A stretch of DNA of 64,000 nt from Hygrocybe punicea (GCA_963556145.1 OY744471.1:2783590-2847589), one strand, 5' to 3'; numbered from the stretch's first letter, positions 11,650 through 24,212 are shown. A program made the numbers and translations. Notes: generated by a model from the sequence alone, not told the origin.

Positions 11650-12330
11650 TTATTGACTCAGTATGGTACGCACAAAAGATTCGTAATTTACATTCCCGTC
11701 GCTGTGGGGACAAATTAGCCAAGAACGGAAGATCGTGGGATTACTCACGCCCCGATCTGAACACCTTTCAATAGCTCATCTACCTCCTCGTCTGACATCT
11801 TTTCCCCTAGCTGAGTGAGAACATACCGCAATTCGCCCGCACCAATGAAACCATTTCCCTCTTTGTCAAAAACTTGAAAGCCACGAATAAATTCTTCTGT
11901 AAGGCAAAGTGGTAAGAAGCAGCCTCCATAAAGTCAAGAGGCCAACATACCAGGCGTGCCAGCAGGCTTAAAGCCATCGGGACGATTTAAAATAGTCAAG
12001 AACGTCTTGTAGTCCACTGCCAGAGATGTCAATCATATGCCCATTACACAATGTAACGCAGACCTTCTCGCGGAGCTGTATTGACGATTTCAGCTACTTC
12101 AGCCTGTGTGGGGTTCTGACCAAGCGCCCGCAATAAATCTCCTAGTGTTTCACGGGGAACCGCCCCAGTGCCTTTCTTGTCAAACAGGGCAAAGGCCTCC
12201 TTGTATTCTGCAGGAATCAGACCACAGAAGAAGAGGAGGTTCGCTGTACGGTACCAGCATTATCGCTCTGTGAAAGGAATTGCGAAATCAGACTCGTAAC
12301 GACGAGATTGTGAAAGGAGAGTATTACCAT
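11650..12330 (-). CDS. cdc4: Essential myosin light chain, Cdc4/Mlc1 type
   Basis: Six exons on the minus strand: 12328-12330 (the ATG alone), 12255-12267 (13 nt), 12064-12207, 11951-12016, 11749-11896 and 11650-11701. Introns are 47-60 nt with GT-AG ends. The spliced length of 426 nt encodes 141 residues, the same as fission-yeast Cdc4. It starts [15 protein letters not shown] and carries EF-hand-like units, including [19 protein letters not shown] and a C-terminal [14 protein letters not shown]. Loop 1 ([11 protein letters not shown]) and the others lack full Ca2+-ligand sets, typical of essential light chains that bind myosin IQ motifs in the cytokinetic ring. It converges on the UBX gene with 38 bp between stop codons, so the 3' UTRs probably overlap. 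No stops or frameshifts. Confidence 0.92.
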
Positions 12331-12839
12331 TTAGTCAGTTCAAATCGGTGGTTAAGCTGGCTTGTGGTATCGTGACCAATCAGGGATTTGGCGCTCAGCC
12401 CCAGTGAAAACCCCGTCTAGCATAATCCAGTTAGATACTTTTACACAATATAAATCCTTTTATATCTATATACAACCAGTAAAATCATTCCGAGTGAAAA
12501 GACGACGATTAAAAATGACAATACATCTCACAAAGGCATAGCTAGCTCCTTTCTTGCGACAAAATATTTTGCAAACGGAACAAAATTGCCCAAGTGCAGA
12601 TGACATCATCTTTGGACTTGGAATTTTTTTGTTCATTCGTTTCCCCCTTGCTCCTGACTCCCATGTCCCCCATCCCTGTTGGCGTGTCTTTCCCCTCCCA
12701 CGAGACCATCACAGCTGCTCTCCTCATGTCCCTGCAGCCAAACACCCTTGTCGACATATACCCGCTGTCCACACGAGTATATACTAAAGAGGTAGTAGTA
12801 GTAGTAACTGCTACTACTACCTACTACCGGTTTGGTCAC
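12331..12839. promoter_or_regulatory. Upstream region of the light-chain gene, no other gene seen
   Basis: A CCAAT motif at 12376-12380 could serve in the upstream region. A 24-bp segment at 12393-12416 recurs at 14519-14542. A triplet-rich inverted repeat (AGGTAGTAGTAG / CTACTACTACCT) lies at 12790-12822. Short open frames around 12660-12780 match nothing I recognise. Confidence 0.35.
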
Positions 12840-13812
12840 AACCGTACCCGTTATCTGCCAACCCAAGCCCGGTAGGTTTTTTCTTTCCTATTTACTTTAT
12901 TTTCAATATTATTATAATAATGGCGCACGGACCATGTGACTTTATTTGGTCACTGGGTGCCAATCAACAAATGCGTTTCTGACAACACGCGTCACCGCCA
13001 ACCTCGCAACCACGCTTCTCGAACGCATTACCACCAACGACGCCAACACCCACACCAACGTCAATGCACCCACGCCAACGCCAACACAATTGCCCACAGC
13101 ATTGGCAATGGCCACGATGTCACCACCACGCCGATCACCTCAAACGCGGCACCACCAACAATACGCAGCGAAAGCAATAAGGAGCAGCGTGGGATGGTGC
13201 ACCCACCCCCGCTGCCAAAGGTAAGTTTTTATTTATACATCTATAACTAGTAACTAACACCAGGCTCACCCAACCACGCCAGCACCAAACGCCAACGACA
13301 CCAACGCCAACTCACCCACGCCAACGCCAACGCAATCGCCCACAGCAATGGCAACGGCCACGATGCCAGTAATGGCCACGACGCCAGTAATGGCCACAAT
13401 GCCAGCAACGGCCACAACGCCAGCAACAACGCCAACACCCACACCAACAAAGCCCACGCACCCACGCCAATGCACCCACACCAATGCCAACGCAACCACC
13501 CATGGCCACATCGGCATCGACAGTGCCAGCACCACCCGCCCAACTCACCTCGCGGACACGCACCGCCACGTCAATTGACGTTGGCACTGCATCCGCGAGG
13601 TAATGGGAGAAAGGTGGTGCCCAGCACCACGATGATGTCGCAGGTACAGACTGTACCCGCGACCCGCGTCTAATTCTGGGACCCACGGGACCCGCCAGTC
13701 AACCCGCCAGTCAACCCGCATCCAACCCGTACCCGTGGCAGCGGGTACGGGTATTAGCCGCGTTGGGTATGGGTTGGCAAAAATTACCCGTGGGTAACCC
13801 GTGCTAATCCCT
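12840..13812 (-). mobile_element. Non-autonomous hAT-like element, left end lost
   Basis: The right end, read on the minus strand, begins TAGGGATTAGCACGGGT. This is closely similar to the TIR TAGGGATGACCACGGGT of the complete element at 57444-58331. Both have interiors rich in ACCCGT/ACGGGT words, a CACGTCAATTGA motif (near 13566 and 58110) and CAACG-rich tracts, so they are one family. No matching left TIR or TSD is visible. Open frames inside are by-products of the CAACGC-type repeats. Confidence 0.55.
13346..13428. repeat. 18-bp minisatellite
   Basis: About four to five copies of an 18-bp unit of the form AATGGCCACGACGCCAGT, embedded in a longer degenerate CCAACG tract (13010-13520) within the hAT-like element. 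Confidence 0.7.
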
Positions 13813-15184
13813 AAGCATTCTAATCATTTATTCATTTATTCTACTAACTACTTAAACACTTTTAGGTTTTTTTCCCGCACCCTCGCACCAAACGAACACG
13901 AACACGGCAACGCTAAGCCTTTTCTTGTAGCAAAATCAAGACGAGAGTTGTGTACGCACCAGAGATTAGCCCGCCCAAAAGGAGACGAAGCCGTAAATAG
14001 ATTTTTTTGTATGTCATAATACATTTCAAGCTTTTTCAAGTGTGGCCACTGTGAGTGTGATTGTAATACCAATTACTAAGTAAGCAACCGAGTACTCACT
14101 ACTACTACCTAAGTGGAGTAGTAGTACTACCTACTACCGGTTTGGTCACCCCTCTGTCCACACCCCGCAACCGCCGAGAAAATGGCCCAGGTACGTGTAC
14201 ACACCACCGAGCCCTCTATGGATTCACTCACCATTCAACCTCAGCGTATAGTGCACCCAACGGCATCCCCCACAACATCCTGGGGAACGGGGAATGGGGG
14301 CGCAGAATGGAATGGGCGGTATGAGCGGCGGGGTGGCAGGGATGCACCTAGACAGCAATTGATAGCAATGTTTTTTATTAGAAATGGCAATGTTTTTTAA
14401 TGTATCTTAATGGCGAAACTTCTACTCAGGGTGCAGAAATCTATTTAAATTCCTAAACTATATTTTCATGGATGTGAATCTACCTAAAAGTATCTAGATA
14501 GGCAGACTTTTCACTGGGGCTCAGCCCCAGTGAAAACCCCGTATTTTTTTGTTTTTAAAGTTTGTTTATTATAGTCTAATCATGCCCGAACCTACTGGGC
14601 TACCACATCCAAATTTGGCCTGCACTCGCCTTGCTGCGATCGAGGGCCCGTGCGCCCCTCCTTACCTTTGATTCTCACCCACGGCCTTTTTCTACCTTTG
14701 TTCCAGTTCCAGTTTCAGTTTCAGTCCCCTTTATCTTCTCAGGGAGGAGAATTGCCTCGTTACCCCCCATTGTCTCCTCCCTGAGTACGTTTCCGTTTCT
14801 CACCTCTTTGTTTTTTCCTCTCCTAATCCTTAACTAGCACTAGTCTTACTTAGTCACCTGCCCCTTCCTCTCACCCCTTTGTACTGTATTGCACCGCACC
14901 ATTTCTTTCTCGTGTAATATATCTGTTTTTTCCGGGCCTTGCTGCTGCTCCAGGGCGAGGCCGCATATACTTATTCTTACACAAATTTAAGTGCTTGATT
15001 AGAGTTTGATTAAGGTGGTGAAAAGTCGAATTAGATAATTTAAATCGATATTTTTGTATTAGATAAGATAAAATTGGATAAGATAAGGGTACATGTTCTA
15101 TCGCGACTTTGCGCTAAGTTATACTAAGCCTCGATGCGAGTTTGAGTTTATCTACATTTTTCAATGTTATAAAAGAACCATAGG
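13813..15184. other. Intergenic, no gene recognised
   Basis: Holds a 25-bp copy (14125-14149) of the segment at 12815-12839, a perfect 29-bp palindrome with one central base (14508-14536), and a pyrimidine-rich stretch (14640-14960). A short candidate frame starting MAQ with a possible GTACGT donor (14182-14196) has no recognisable product. An AT-rich tail with GATAAGATAAA words ends the stretch. Confidence 0.4.
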
Positions 15185-15387
15185 TAGTGTTGCCACAGCT
15201 CGGTCCAAAACCATTTGTTGGAGCGGACCAATAATTAGCCAGGCCACGTGTTATGGATCGCTTCTGCAGCGGGCTCCAGCAACAATCAACTTAACTGGGA
15301 GGCGGTTTCCAGAGGAGAGAAGAGCAGTTTTCATTGTTGCTTACAGCTAAGACAACACTGCTAACAGGGGGGGGTCAAGGTCTAGTG
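15185..15387. repeat. hAT-type terminal motif, no partner
   Basis: TAGTGTTGCCACAGCT at 15185 equals the first 16 bp of the TIR of the complete 372-bp MITE at 39329-39700. The facing end is not found, so this is probably a degenerate or truncated element. Confidence 0.4.
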
Positions 15388-16895
15388 TCATTGCGAGCCG
15401 TGGGGGTTACCCAAAACAAGATGAGTCTGCCCCAAGAACCAGACTAAACGTCAAGAAAGGAAAAGAAGAAAAAGTCTGAACCAACAACAAGAACAGTATA
15501 TATAGTGACTGGTCTTGAGGGGAGGTAAATAGAAATACAACCATGAAGCCACAACATGTCCAACTCTACCATGTGTTCACCATGAGGCGTACATGAGGCA
15601 TCCTCATGTCGATGTTCTTGCAATCCAACTGGAGGCCCGGGTGTCGTTGAGGATAGAAGAGGTCCGGATGACTCGGATGATTTGTCATTGCCAATTCAGG
15701 GTCTACACTTGCTGTAACAGGCAAGTGCGCAGTTTGGCAAGTGCATTGCACAGTCGGGTCGAAGATGGGTATTGTCCAGTGTGGGGCTGGTGATGAGAGT
15801 GTCTTGAGGTAGCGTGGATATAGCGGCAAGGTTGGTATGAAAGAAAATGAAGGAATGTGTGGAGGAAAAAACCAACTGGGACAGTGGGCTAGTCGAGGTC
15901 AGACATGTGAACAGCACAAGCTGTACCGGATGACGATGTCTGTGTCAATGACGTATCGAGGGGCGGTGTCTTGTCCTGTGTGTGGAACAACGTGGTCCAC
16001 CTGATGTTGGTATTTGTCCAAGAAAGGGTATCATTGTAAATGAGTGTGGGAGGTATCAAGATTATAGATGGAAAAGGATAAATGAATGTGGGTCCAGTTT
16101 TCGAGTCATGGCATGAGTGACAAGCTGTGGGAACAAGTCGTCGGGTACTGCATTGAAGCGGTGTCGTGCAAACAATATACGATAGGGGTTGGTTCACTGT
16201 TTGGGAAGTTGTATGGTCTGTGGTCGAAGTCTAAAAGAGTATGCTCCGGCGATGGTCGGATTAGAGAGAACAGTGAAATGTCTCGTGATCGGGGATTGTT
16301 CAGCGTTTGCATGCAGGTGAGGAATGTCGTCGGATCGTCAGGGAGGATAATGGTAGGCACAGGGTATGAATATGGAAACCAAATATCCGAGAATGGCAAT
16401 TGTCAATTACGTGTCGATATATTGTCGAGGTGGAAGTCGGAAGTATCAATGGCAGAAGGGTTTCGGTGCCGATGCCAAAGATAGATCATAACAAGGTAGA
16501 AACCGATCAGGAAGGTGATGGCAATGCTGCCAATAACAATTACGGTAATGAGCTGTGTCGGGAGTACAGCCATTGTGATCGGTTTGTCGTGGGATAGCGT
16601 AAACAAGATATCGAAGGGAAAAGACAATGTCGGTGACGTCCATCGGCAAGGAGACTATTCGGGTACAACAAGGTCACGTGGGATATGTCCATGGTCGGTC
16701 TGGATTGTTCTAGAAGAAGGGACAAAAAGAGAACAAGAATAAGAAAATACAAGGATGTCCAAATGAAGAAACAATGACATTGAAAGGAAGACAAAGGACA
16801 AAAAGAAATGAAAAAGGAAGGTGTGCAGTGCAGAATCGTCATGGTGGGTATCGGAACGGGCATCGGGGTTGGAAGCGGAGTTGGAAACGTAACAC
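15388..16895 (-). repeat. Possible decayed relative of the coding-U3 LTR family
   Basis: Read on the minus strand, a single-pass membrane-type frame (MAVLPTQLITVIVIGSIAI..., 16403-16570) precedes a TATA-like ACTATATATAC (near 15500) and an end of the form ...CAATGACA (15388). This is the same order as in the LTRs at 26989-29502 and 30395-32034. No target duplication is found and the zinc-knuckle gene is not recognisable, so the link is tentative. No other gene is seen in 15.4-16.9 kb. Confidence 0.3.
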
Positions 16896-16960
16896 CAAGC
16901 CATTCACTCGGCTAATGGTTAAACCTCGGCTTAGCCATGGCTAGCTGTTATTAGCTGTTA

Positions 16961-17450
16961 CCTGTGTGAGAAATGGTCACTGCCTGCATTATTAATAATT
17001 CTAATGCACATTGGACATGCATCTACATTACAGATACATCCAATACATTGTTCATATGGATGTTTGTGCAAGGGGAATGCCCAAGATTAAGGCTGGGACA
17101 CTGACCGAACACTTCGAATGCCTTTGGACCTGTGTGACAAATAGTCACTGCTTGCATTATTATTAATTCTAATGCACATTGTACATGCATCTACATTACA
17201 GATACATGCAATATGTTGTTCGTGCAGATGTTTGTGCAAGGGGAATGCCCCAGATTAAGGCTGGGACACCTACTGAACACTTACTGAACACTTAGCAAAC
17301 ATGTTTGATGTGTTCAGTGCAGTATATCTAGTCACACCAGTTTACTGACATGCACCAAACATGTCCATGAAAACACTGTACAGATGTTTGTGCAAGGGAA
17401 TGCCCCAGATTAAGGCTGAGACACCTACTGAACACTCACTGAACACCTTA
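16961..17450. repeat. ~167-bp tandem repeat, two copies plus a partial third
   Basis: Copies at about 16961-17130 and 17131-17294 share CTGTGTGAsAAATrGTCACTG starts and AAGGCTGGGACAC ends. A third, shorter part follows at 17385-17455. No coding potential. Confidence 0.7.
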
Positions 17451-17766
17451 GGACATGTGTGACAAGTGTACAATGAACACTGTTCGACCTCTTTTCATTA
17501 TCAACAATTTTAATACATACAGTAGATGTAGCTACATGATAGATACCACTGACACATTGTTCATTCATACACGGCACATTGCATTACCAATGCCTGTGAT
17601 TATTATAAGAAACCGATTGCAATTGCAATATCAACATGATAGAACACTACCCATTTCCAAATTGGCTGCTGTGATCCGGGTGCCTTATTGTTCTTGCTGA
17701 TTGGAACAACAAATTCTCACACTCAACTCCGCCCAGTGACATGGTTTCATAGTTATTCCCAGGGCT

Positions 17767-18534
17767 TCAAAATTGTTCCCACAGTTTGGAAAATTTGTTC
17801 CCACAGCTTGGCAAATTAGAGTGTGACCCTGAGTTGAAAAATCCGCCGTATAGAACGATTCCCTTATAGGGACTCGTAATACAATTACCAGGACTTGTTG
17901 ATTGAAGACAATCATTTGACATAGAGTGAGTATTAACATGGTTGCTGGTGTAAAGTAAATCCTGATCAATGATGTAAAAGCTTGAAATTTTGGTAAAGAA
18001 TTCAGAAATTTCAACATGTGGCATAAGACAGTTAGGTAACTTTTGAATAACAGATTTTGATGTAACATTGTCATCAATTGTTTCATAATTTAAGATAAAA
18101 CAATTGGATACTGAAAGAATAGAATGATTTGATAATTTCAATATAACAGGAATTAATATTTGACAATTTTTTGATACTGTTGGAATGACAAATTTTATTG
18201 CTTGACCAGCAATAATATGAGGCCAGTATAAGAAGCTACAAGGCCAGTATAAGAAGCCATCAGGCCAGTATAAGGAGCTATCAGACCAGTATAAGGAGCC
18301 ACAAGGCCAGCATAAAGAGCCACATGGCCAGCAATAATCAAATTCCCAATCAACTGTGACATGAATAAGATTTTTACCAATCTTGTCAACAATTTTAGAT
18401 GTTTTTGGATAAGAATGACTAGACAAAATATAGGTGATGTCAAAAGTATCTGCAGCAAACAAATAGACCACATACCAATAAGAATGACAGCATATATACT
18501 TAAAAAAATGCCAAAAATCCAAGAAATTTTGCAT
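17767..18534 (-). other. AT-rich 255-codon open frame with internal 21-bp repeats
   Basis: An uninterrupted minus-strand frame in strongly AT-rich DNA. Its middle (18214-18335) is about five tandem 21-bp units that translate to WPCGSLYW-like heptads. Because 21 is a multiple of 3 the repeat keeps frame. No domain recognised and no obvious promoter. It could be a chance frame or part of an unrecognised mobile element; I do not call it a gene. Confidence 0.25.
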
Positions 18535-18739
18535 TTTTTGGCTATAAATGGAAGTCTTATATAAGTATTTAACTCACAATGGTGAGGGATCCATACCAGA
18601 TCCAGAAAACACTGAGAGTATATCTATAAGGGAAGATGTAAGCTTCTAAAAGCCAAAAAGGTATTAAAAAAATGTGAAATTTCCACCTACTCTGAATGTT
18701 GACAGAAGAAAACTGCAAGATTATGTTAAAGGACAATGA

Positions 18740-19400
18740 GATGCACTAACAAAACACATCACCAGTAGTCCAAGTAATAAAACATGGCAAGCCCAAAGCA
18801 AAAGTATAAAAAGATAAACAACTTTTGAGTTTTATGACTATGAAGGGTGAGATTATATCATCATTAGACCCTGAATGGTACAAGAACATTACTTGATCCA
18901 GCAGGCATTGTTTTGAGGTCTAGGTGTGAGGAAATGAGCTTAAACAACATTACCAGTGGTCCAAGAAACAAAACAGAGCTAGATAAAAGAAAAAGCACAA
19001 AAAACCAAAGAATTTTCAATTTTTATGTCTATAAAAGGAAGGCTTATGTTAGCATTGGAGCCTGAATGGTCTGGGCACATCACCTGATTCAGATCGCTTT
19101 TTAGAAAATTGAGCTTAAACAAGCAAAAAAGGTGAAAAAATGCAAAATTTACACATACTTTGCAAATTAAAAGGGAGATGTACTGTAATATGATAGTTTA
19201 TGTTAACAAACAATATGATATACAAATTGAAGACATTACCAGTGGTCCAGGAAACAATACAGAGCAAGAAAAAGTATAAAAAACCGAAGAATTTTTGATT
19301 TTTATATCTATCAAAGAAAAGCTTATATCAGCATTGGACCTTGAATGGTCTGGGCACATCACCTGATGTAGAAAACATTTTTTCGGAGTCTGAATATGGA
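18740..19400. repeat. Diverged tandem repeats (~190-290 bp period), AT-rich
   Basis: Three related blocks begin with CAyCACCAGTrGTCC / CATTACCAGTGGTCCA (near 18758, 18943, 19234). They proceed through GAAkGGTCTGGGCACATCAC-like words. No coding potential. Confidence 0.6.
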
Positions 19401-19615
19401 AAACTGAGCTTAAACAGGCCCAAAAGGTCAAAAAATACGGACTTTATGTACTAAATGCAGAAGGTAATGGTTCAGGTTCAAGAGGCAAAAGCACAATAAG
19501 GTTCAAAGTCTGGGTTCAAATGGTGAGCTAAATCATGATTACATAATCATGATTATATAAGAAAATTGACCAAAACCAAATTTGAAATACAAAGCAATCT
19601 AACCATATTGTGTTA

Positions 19616-20039
19616 TTGTCTATTTCAGGCAAGTTGGCGGAGCCTAAAAAAATGTCTAAAAAAGCAAATCCACCGGAAAAAACTTGCAACTCGCTGAAGA
19701 CATAATGGATTGTCATCGGAGCAGTACCAAAATGTTTGCAAAAATTGATATTATGAATCTATTGTATACCGAGGCCTTAAAAATGTGGTATACCTTCCCA
19801 AAGTGACTTTTTACCATGATTGATGGTACTGTGGCTGCCGAAATCCAAAATTTGAGATTCACTGAGAACATGACTTTCTGAACCTCGGTCAGTGACAGAC
19901 AGGCACAGTCTGGTCTTGGATTGAAAAAAATGTCATTGCATTTCTATTCCGTTGAATATTCGGCGAGATATCTCAAATTTCTGTTTGCGATTTATTTCGG
20001 AGTTTTTTTAGGCTCCGCCAACTTGCCTGAAATAGACAA
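19616..20039. mobile_element. Mariner-like MITE with ~37-bp TIRs
   Basis: Inverted repeats at 19616-19652 and 20003-20039 are near perfect (core CAGGCAAGTTGGCGGAGCC) and flanked by TA on both sides (19614-19615, 20040-20041). The 424-bp body has no significant frame. TA duplication and the size fit a Tc1/mariner-superfamily MITE. Confidence 0.75.
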
Positions 20040-20491
20040 TAATTTATTTGTATTTGTTTATCATGTGACCAAGTGGCAACATCACATGTAAATGTTCAGT
20101 ATTAATATTCATAGAAGAATACTCTGTTTGTCTTTGTGTGTATCTATTTGTATACATTTACTGTAGCTCAAATAATATTATACAGACTAAAACATATGAT
20201 AAAATAGGTATTATTGGGTTAAATAATTAGATTTGCTATATGCAATCAATAATATGTTGAACAGTATAAACTTAGTATATATTAATGTGAAATTTCTATT
20301 GCGATCAGCATGAAATTTGGTATACAATATTAGAAATTACCTTATATGGTCAGATTGGTGACATGTGAAGGTCACCCATTACCTGAAATGGTTATATTAG
20401 TGAGCAGATCAATTTTTAGCTGATTCTGATCAGAATTGAGGCCGGTATGAATATTTTGAATATAATCAGGACATAATTTGTCTTTGGTGAG

Positions 20492-21028
20492 TGTCATTTC
20501 CATGTAACTCCAAAGGATTCCAATAAACTCTGCTCCAGACTTTTCCGCCATTTTATCTTATCTTATCCTCTCGTGTACATTATTGTTCCTTTCCTTGTTT
20601 ATACTCTATTATTCTTCATCTCCGCTTCCCCAAACTCCTATCCGTTCTTTCCCTTTGTTTACTTGTCACCGTACATAGCAACCTTTTGTTACTTTTATCT
20701 TTCTCTGAACTCCGGTTCCCCTTCCGGAGTTCTTATTATCTTTATGTTACTAAGGACTTAACAATTAGTTTACCAAGTATATAAGTTAGAACTACAAGTC
20801 CTGTAACTCCGTTCAGAAAATCAACTTGAGTTCCCCTCATCCTTGAACTTAGGGCTTTGCCTTAAGCTCACTATAGCCTCTGTCTTCAGTCTGAACCTCT
20901 GGACTAATTCCACTTCATCCACTAGTGCTTACTCAGTACAACTCAAGGAAGTAGCACAACTACTTCGAGAGTTCATACCTCCGGTCCTCTGACAACTCTG
21001 TTCCACCCGGAGTTGTACGCCTCTAACA
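20492..21028 (+). repeat. Solo LTR of the chromovirus family
   Basis: A 537-bp LTR (TGTCATTTCC...CTCTAACA) is flanked by the 5-bp duplication GTGAG (20487-20491, 21029-21033). It is highly similar to the 3' LTR at 43213-43720. The absence of internal sequence indicates LTR-LTR recombination. Confidence 0.9.
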
Positions 21029-21824
21029 GTGAGGCAACCCATATTTGGATGCTTATTTGAGGTAACCTATATTTGGATGCTTATGTAAATTTCTCCACAC
21101 ATGGCCCCAACTATATCTGATTTTCTAATATCAGAAGTAAAATCATATCTCTTGCCCAAAAAAGATTTCTCTACAGGCGATGCACGAACATTAATCAAGT
21201 AATTAATTATGAACTCTCACTGAACAAGGTCTGATAAAGAACGAGTCTTTTAATAAATTAAAAGCACTCGTAATGTTAAGAGATATGAGACAATGAGAGT
21301 AGCACTGGTCATGAGTTCTTTTAATTTATTAAAAGACTTGGTATCAGACATGAGGGTTCATAATTAATTGAGCAATTGATTAATTAATTAATTAATTCAT
21401 TGATCAATTGATTAATTGATTAATAAAGTTGATCGCCTATAGACAAAATTTTTTAGGTAACAGATATGATTCTACTTCTGATCTGAGAAAATCAGATACA
21501 GTTGCGGCCATGTCTGGACAAAATTATATAAGCATCCAAATATGGGTAACCTCAGACAAGACAAATTCCTTTGCAATTATATTCGAAATATTCATACTAG
21601 CCTCATTTCTCATCAGAATCAGCGAAAAATTGAACTGCTGACTAATATAACCATTTTTGAGCAAGGTGTGATGGCCACATATAACCAATATAACTATATA
21701 TGGAAAATTTTGATATTATATGGCAAATTTTTTGCTAATTGCAATAGTGACTGTCACATATAACCAGTCTAACCATATAAGTGATTTTTGATATTATGTG
21801 CCAAATTTTATACTAATCGTAACA

Positions 21825-24202
21825 ACTGACCATCCCACTATGTAAGCCTAACTATAGCTGTTGAGCACGTGCCTCAGCAACTATTGTTTGGCTGAACTTC
21901 TCTGTTTTCCCAACCCCAGCAATAAACCTTGCCCCAATACCCACACGTATATAGTATAAGTAGATAGCATTCCAAATATAGTAACATTGGCACCAGAAGC
22001 ACATCTGACGTCAGGAACAAGGGTGCTGATGGGCTCGGGCTTTCCCATCACCGTTTCCATGGTCCCGCCCATCACTTACTGGCATGCACGCTCGTCGTCG
22101 TCGTCGTTGTGCACGACAATTTCACTGTCCCACCGTCTTTTCTCGTGGATTTTTTTACATATCATATATGTATTGCCCTACATGCCGTGTGTAGACTAAT
22201 ATACATGAAAATAAACAAAATAAATGTGAAATAAATGAAATAAAAAATGATGATACATGGGGTGCCGCCGCTGAACTGGTGGGTGCCCACCTTCGCAGAG
22301 GCATCGCCATTGGTCTACCATCAATGGGGGATGGTGCTGGAGGGTGGGTGAGGGGAGGGATGGATGCTGGGGACGGGGAAGGGCGCTTGCAGTGGAGGGT
22401 GGCAATTGGTGGTGAGGAAGGGGCTGGGAAGGTGAGGTGGATGGGGGAAATGGAAAGGGGACAGATGGGAGAGTGTTCCTGGCCCCAAATGAGAGGCGGG
22501 AAGGGGTAAGTATGAGGGGAAAAAGCAGGAGGGAGGTGGGTACTTACCTGTACCATTAAGGGCTCCCCACGGCCCTGCCCACATTCCACCATGAATAAAG
22601 CAATGGGGATGTCATCTCAGACATCCCCAGCACCTCCTTCATCATTGTTGCCATCTAGATCGGCCCCGCTGTCAAGTTGCGCGAGGATGGCGGCGGTGGC
22701 GGTGGCAATGGCGATATCTCGATGACGATGACGCCGTTGACAACGCCATCACCGTGGGCGACCCTCTACACGTTCTTCATCGCCTTCGTTGTTACGCACC
22801 TGGTCCACCGCTGCTGGTTTCGACGTTCGAGGCCGTTGGTTGAAAAAGTCAGGCATGCTCCTGCACAGCTTTGAGGACGTCCAGGGTGGTGGTCTCTGTG
22901 CGAATTGTTGCCATCGTCGTTGTCCTCCTCGTTTCCGTCATTGTTGAGGTGGTGGGGAGTGGGAGCGTGGCGGGAGGCGAGTTGGGTGGTGGTGGGTGGT
23001 GGAAAAGCACATGTGACTGATCATATGGCTTTTGACCTTCCACCACCATCACCCCCCCCCATTCGCCATACTCCCGCTCCCCACCCCCTCAACAACGATG
23101 GGAACAAGGAGGAGGAGCACGACAGCGGCGATATGCACCAAGAATACCTCCCCAGGCATCCTCAAAACCACATAGGAGCGTGACCGACTTTTTCAACCAA
23201 CGGCGTCGAATGTCGAAACTAATGGTGGCAGACTGGGTGCACAGCGATGAAGACGATGAGGGAGATGTGGAGAGTTGCCCATGACGAAGGTGTCGTCAAC
23301 GGCATTATCGTCGTCGAGATATTGGAACCGCCATCGCCTCTGCCACCATCCTCGCGCAACTCGACAGCAGGACCAATCTGGACGACGAAACCCACGATGG
23401 GGACCATGGGGACATCATAGATGACGTCCCCATTGTTTTTATCGATGATGGAATGCAAAGGGGGCCGTGGGGGGCCCCAATGGCAAAGGTGAGTACCCAC
23501 CTCCCTCCTGCTTTTTCCCCATGTACTCACCCCTTCCCACTGCTTGTTTGAGGCCGGGAGCCCTCCCCCATCCATCCTCTCTCCATTTCCCCCATCCACC
23601 TCACTTCCCGGCCCCTTCCTCGCCACCCATCGCCACCCCCACTCCATGTATCCTTCCCCATCCCCCATCATCCATCCCACCCCTTACTCACCATCCAGCA
23701 CCCTTCCCCACCATTTTCAGACCCTATCCGGCGCCTCCACGAAGGTGAGTACCCACCCATTCGTCCATGTATTATTATTATTTATTACATTTATTTCACA
23801 TTTATTTTGTTTATTTTCATGTATATTAGTCTACATACGGCATGTAGGGAAATATATATGTGATATGTAAAAAAATCCGTGAGAAAAGACGGTGGGACAG
23901 CGAAATTGTCGTGCACAATGTCGACGATGACGAGCGTGCATGCCAGTGAGTGATGGGCGGGACCATGGAAACGGTGATGGGAAAGCCCGAGCCCATCAGC
24001 ACCCTTGTTCCTGACGTCAGATGTGCTTCTGGTGCCAATGTTACTATATTTGGAATGCTATCTACTTATACTATGTACGTGCGGGTATTGGGGCAAGGTT
24101 TATTGCCGGGGTTGGGAAAACAGAGAAGTTCAGCCAAACAATAGCTGCTGAGGCACGTGCTCAACAGCTATAGTTAGGCTTACATAGTGGGATGGTCAGG
24201 TG
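21825..24202. mobile_element. Mutator-like foldback element, 2.4 kb
   Basis: Terminal inverted repeats of at least 360 bp (21826-22240 versus 23790-24198) bound a GC-rich interior that is itself partly inverted (22555-22870 versus 23180-23500). The duplication AATCGTAACA flanks it (21815-21824, 24203-24212). 9-10 bp TSDs with long TIRs fit Mutator-like elements. The interior has splice-like GGTAAGTA/TACCTGTACC signals and short frames, but no transposase. A related empty site exists at about 45460-45510. Confidence 0.8.
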
Positions 24203-24212
24203 AATCGTAACA

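Noticed and set aside
22155..23748. Pro/Ser-rich frames in the Mutator-like element as captured genes
   Set aside because: Frames are short, mirrored in the inverted arms and have no recognisable domain, although splice-like motifs are present.
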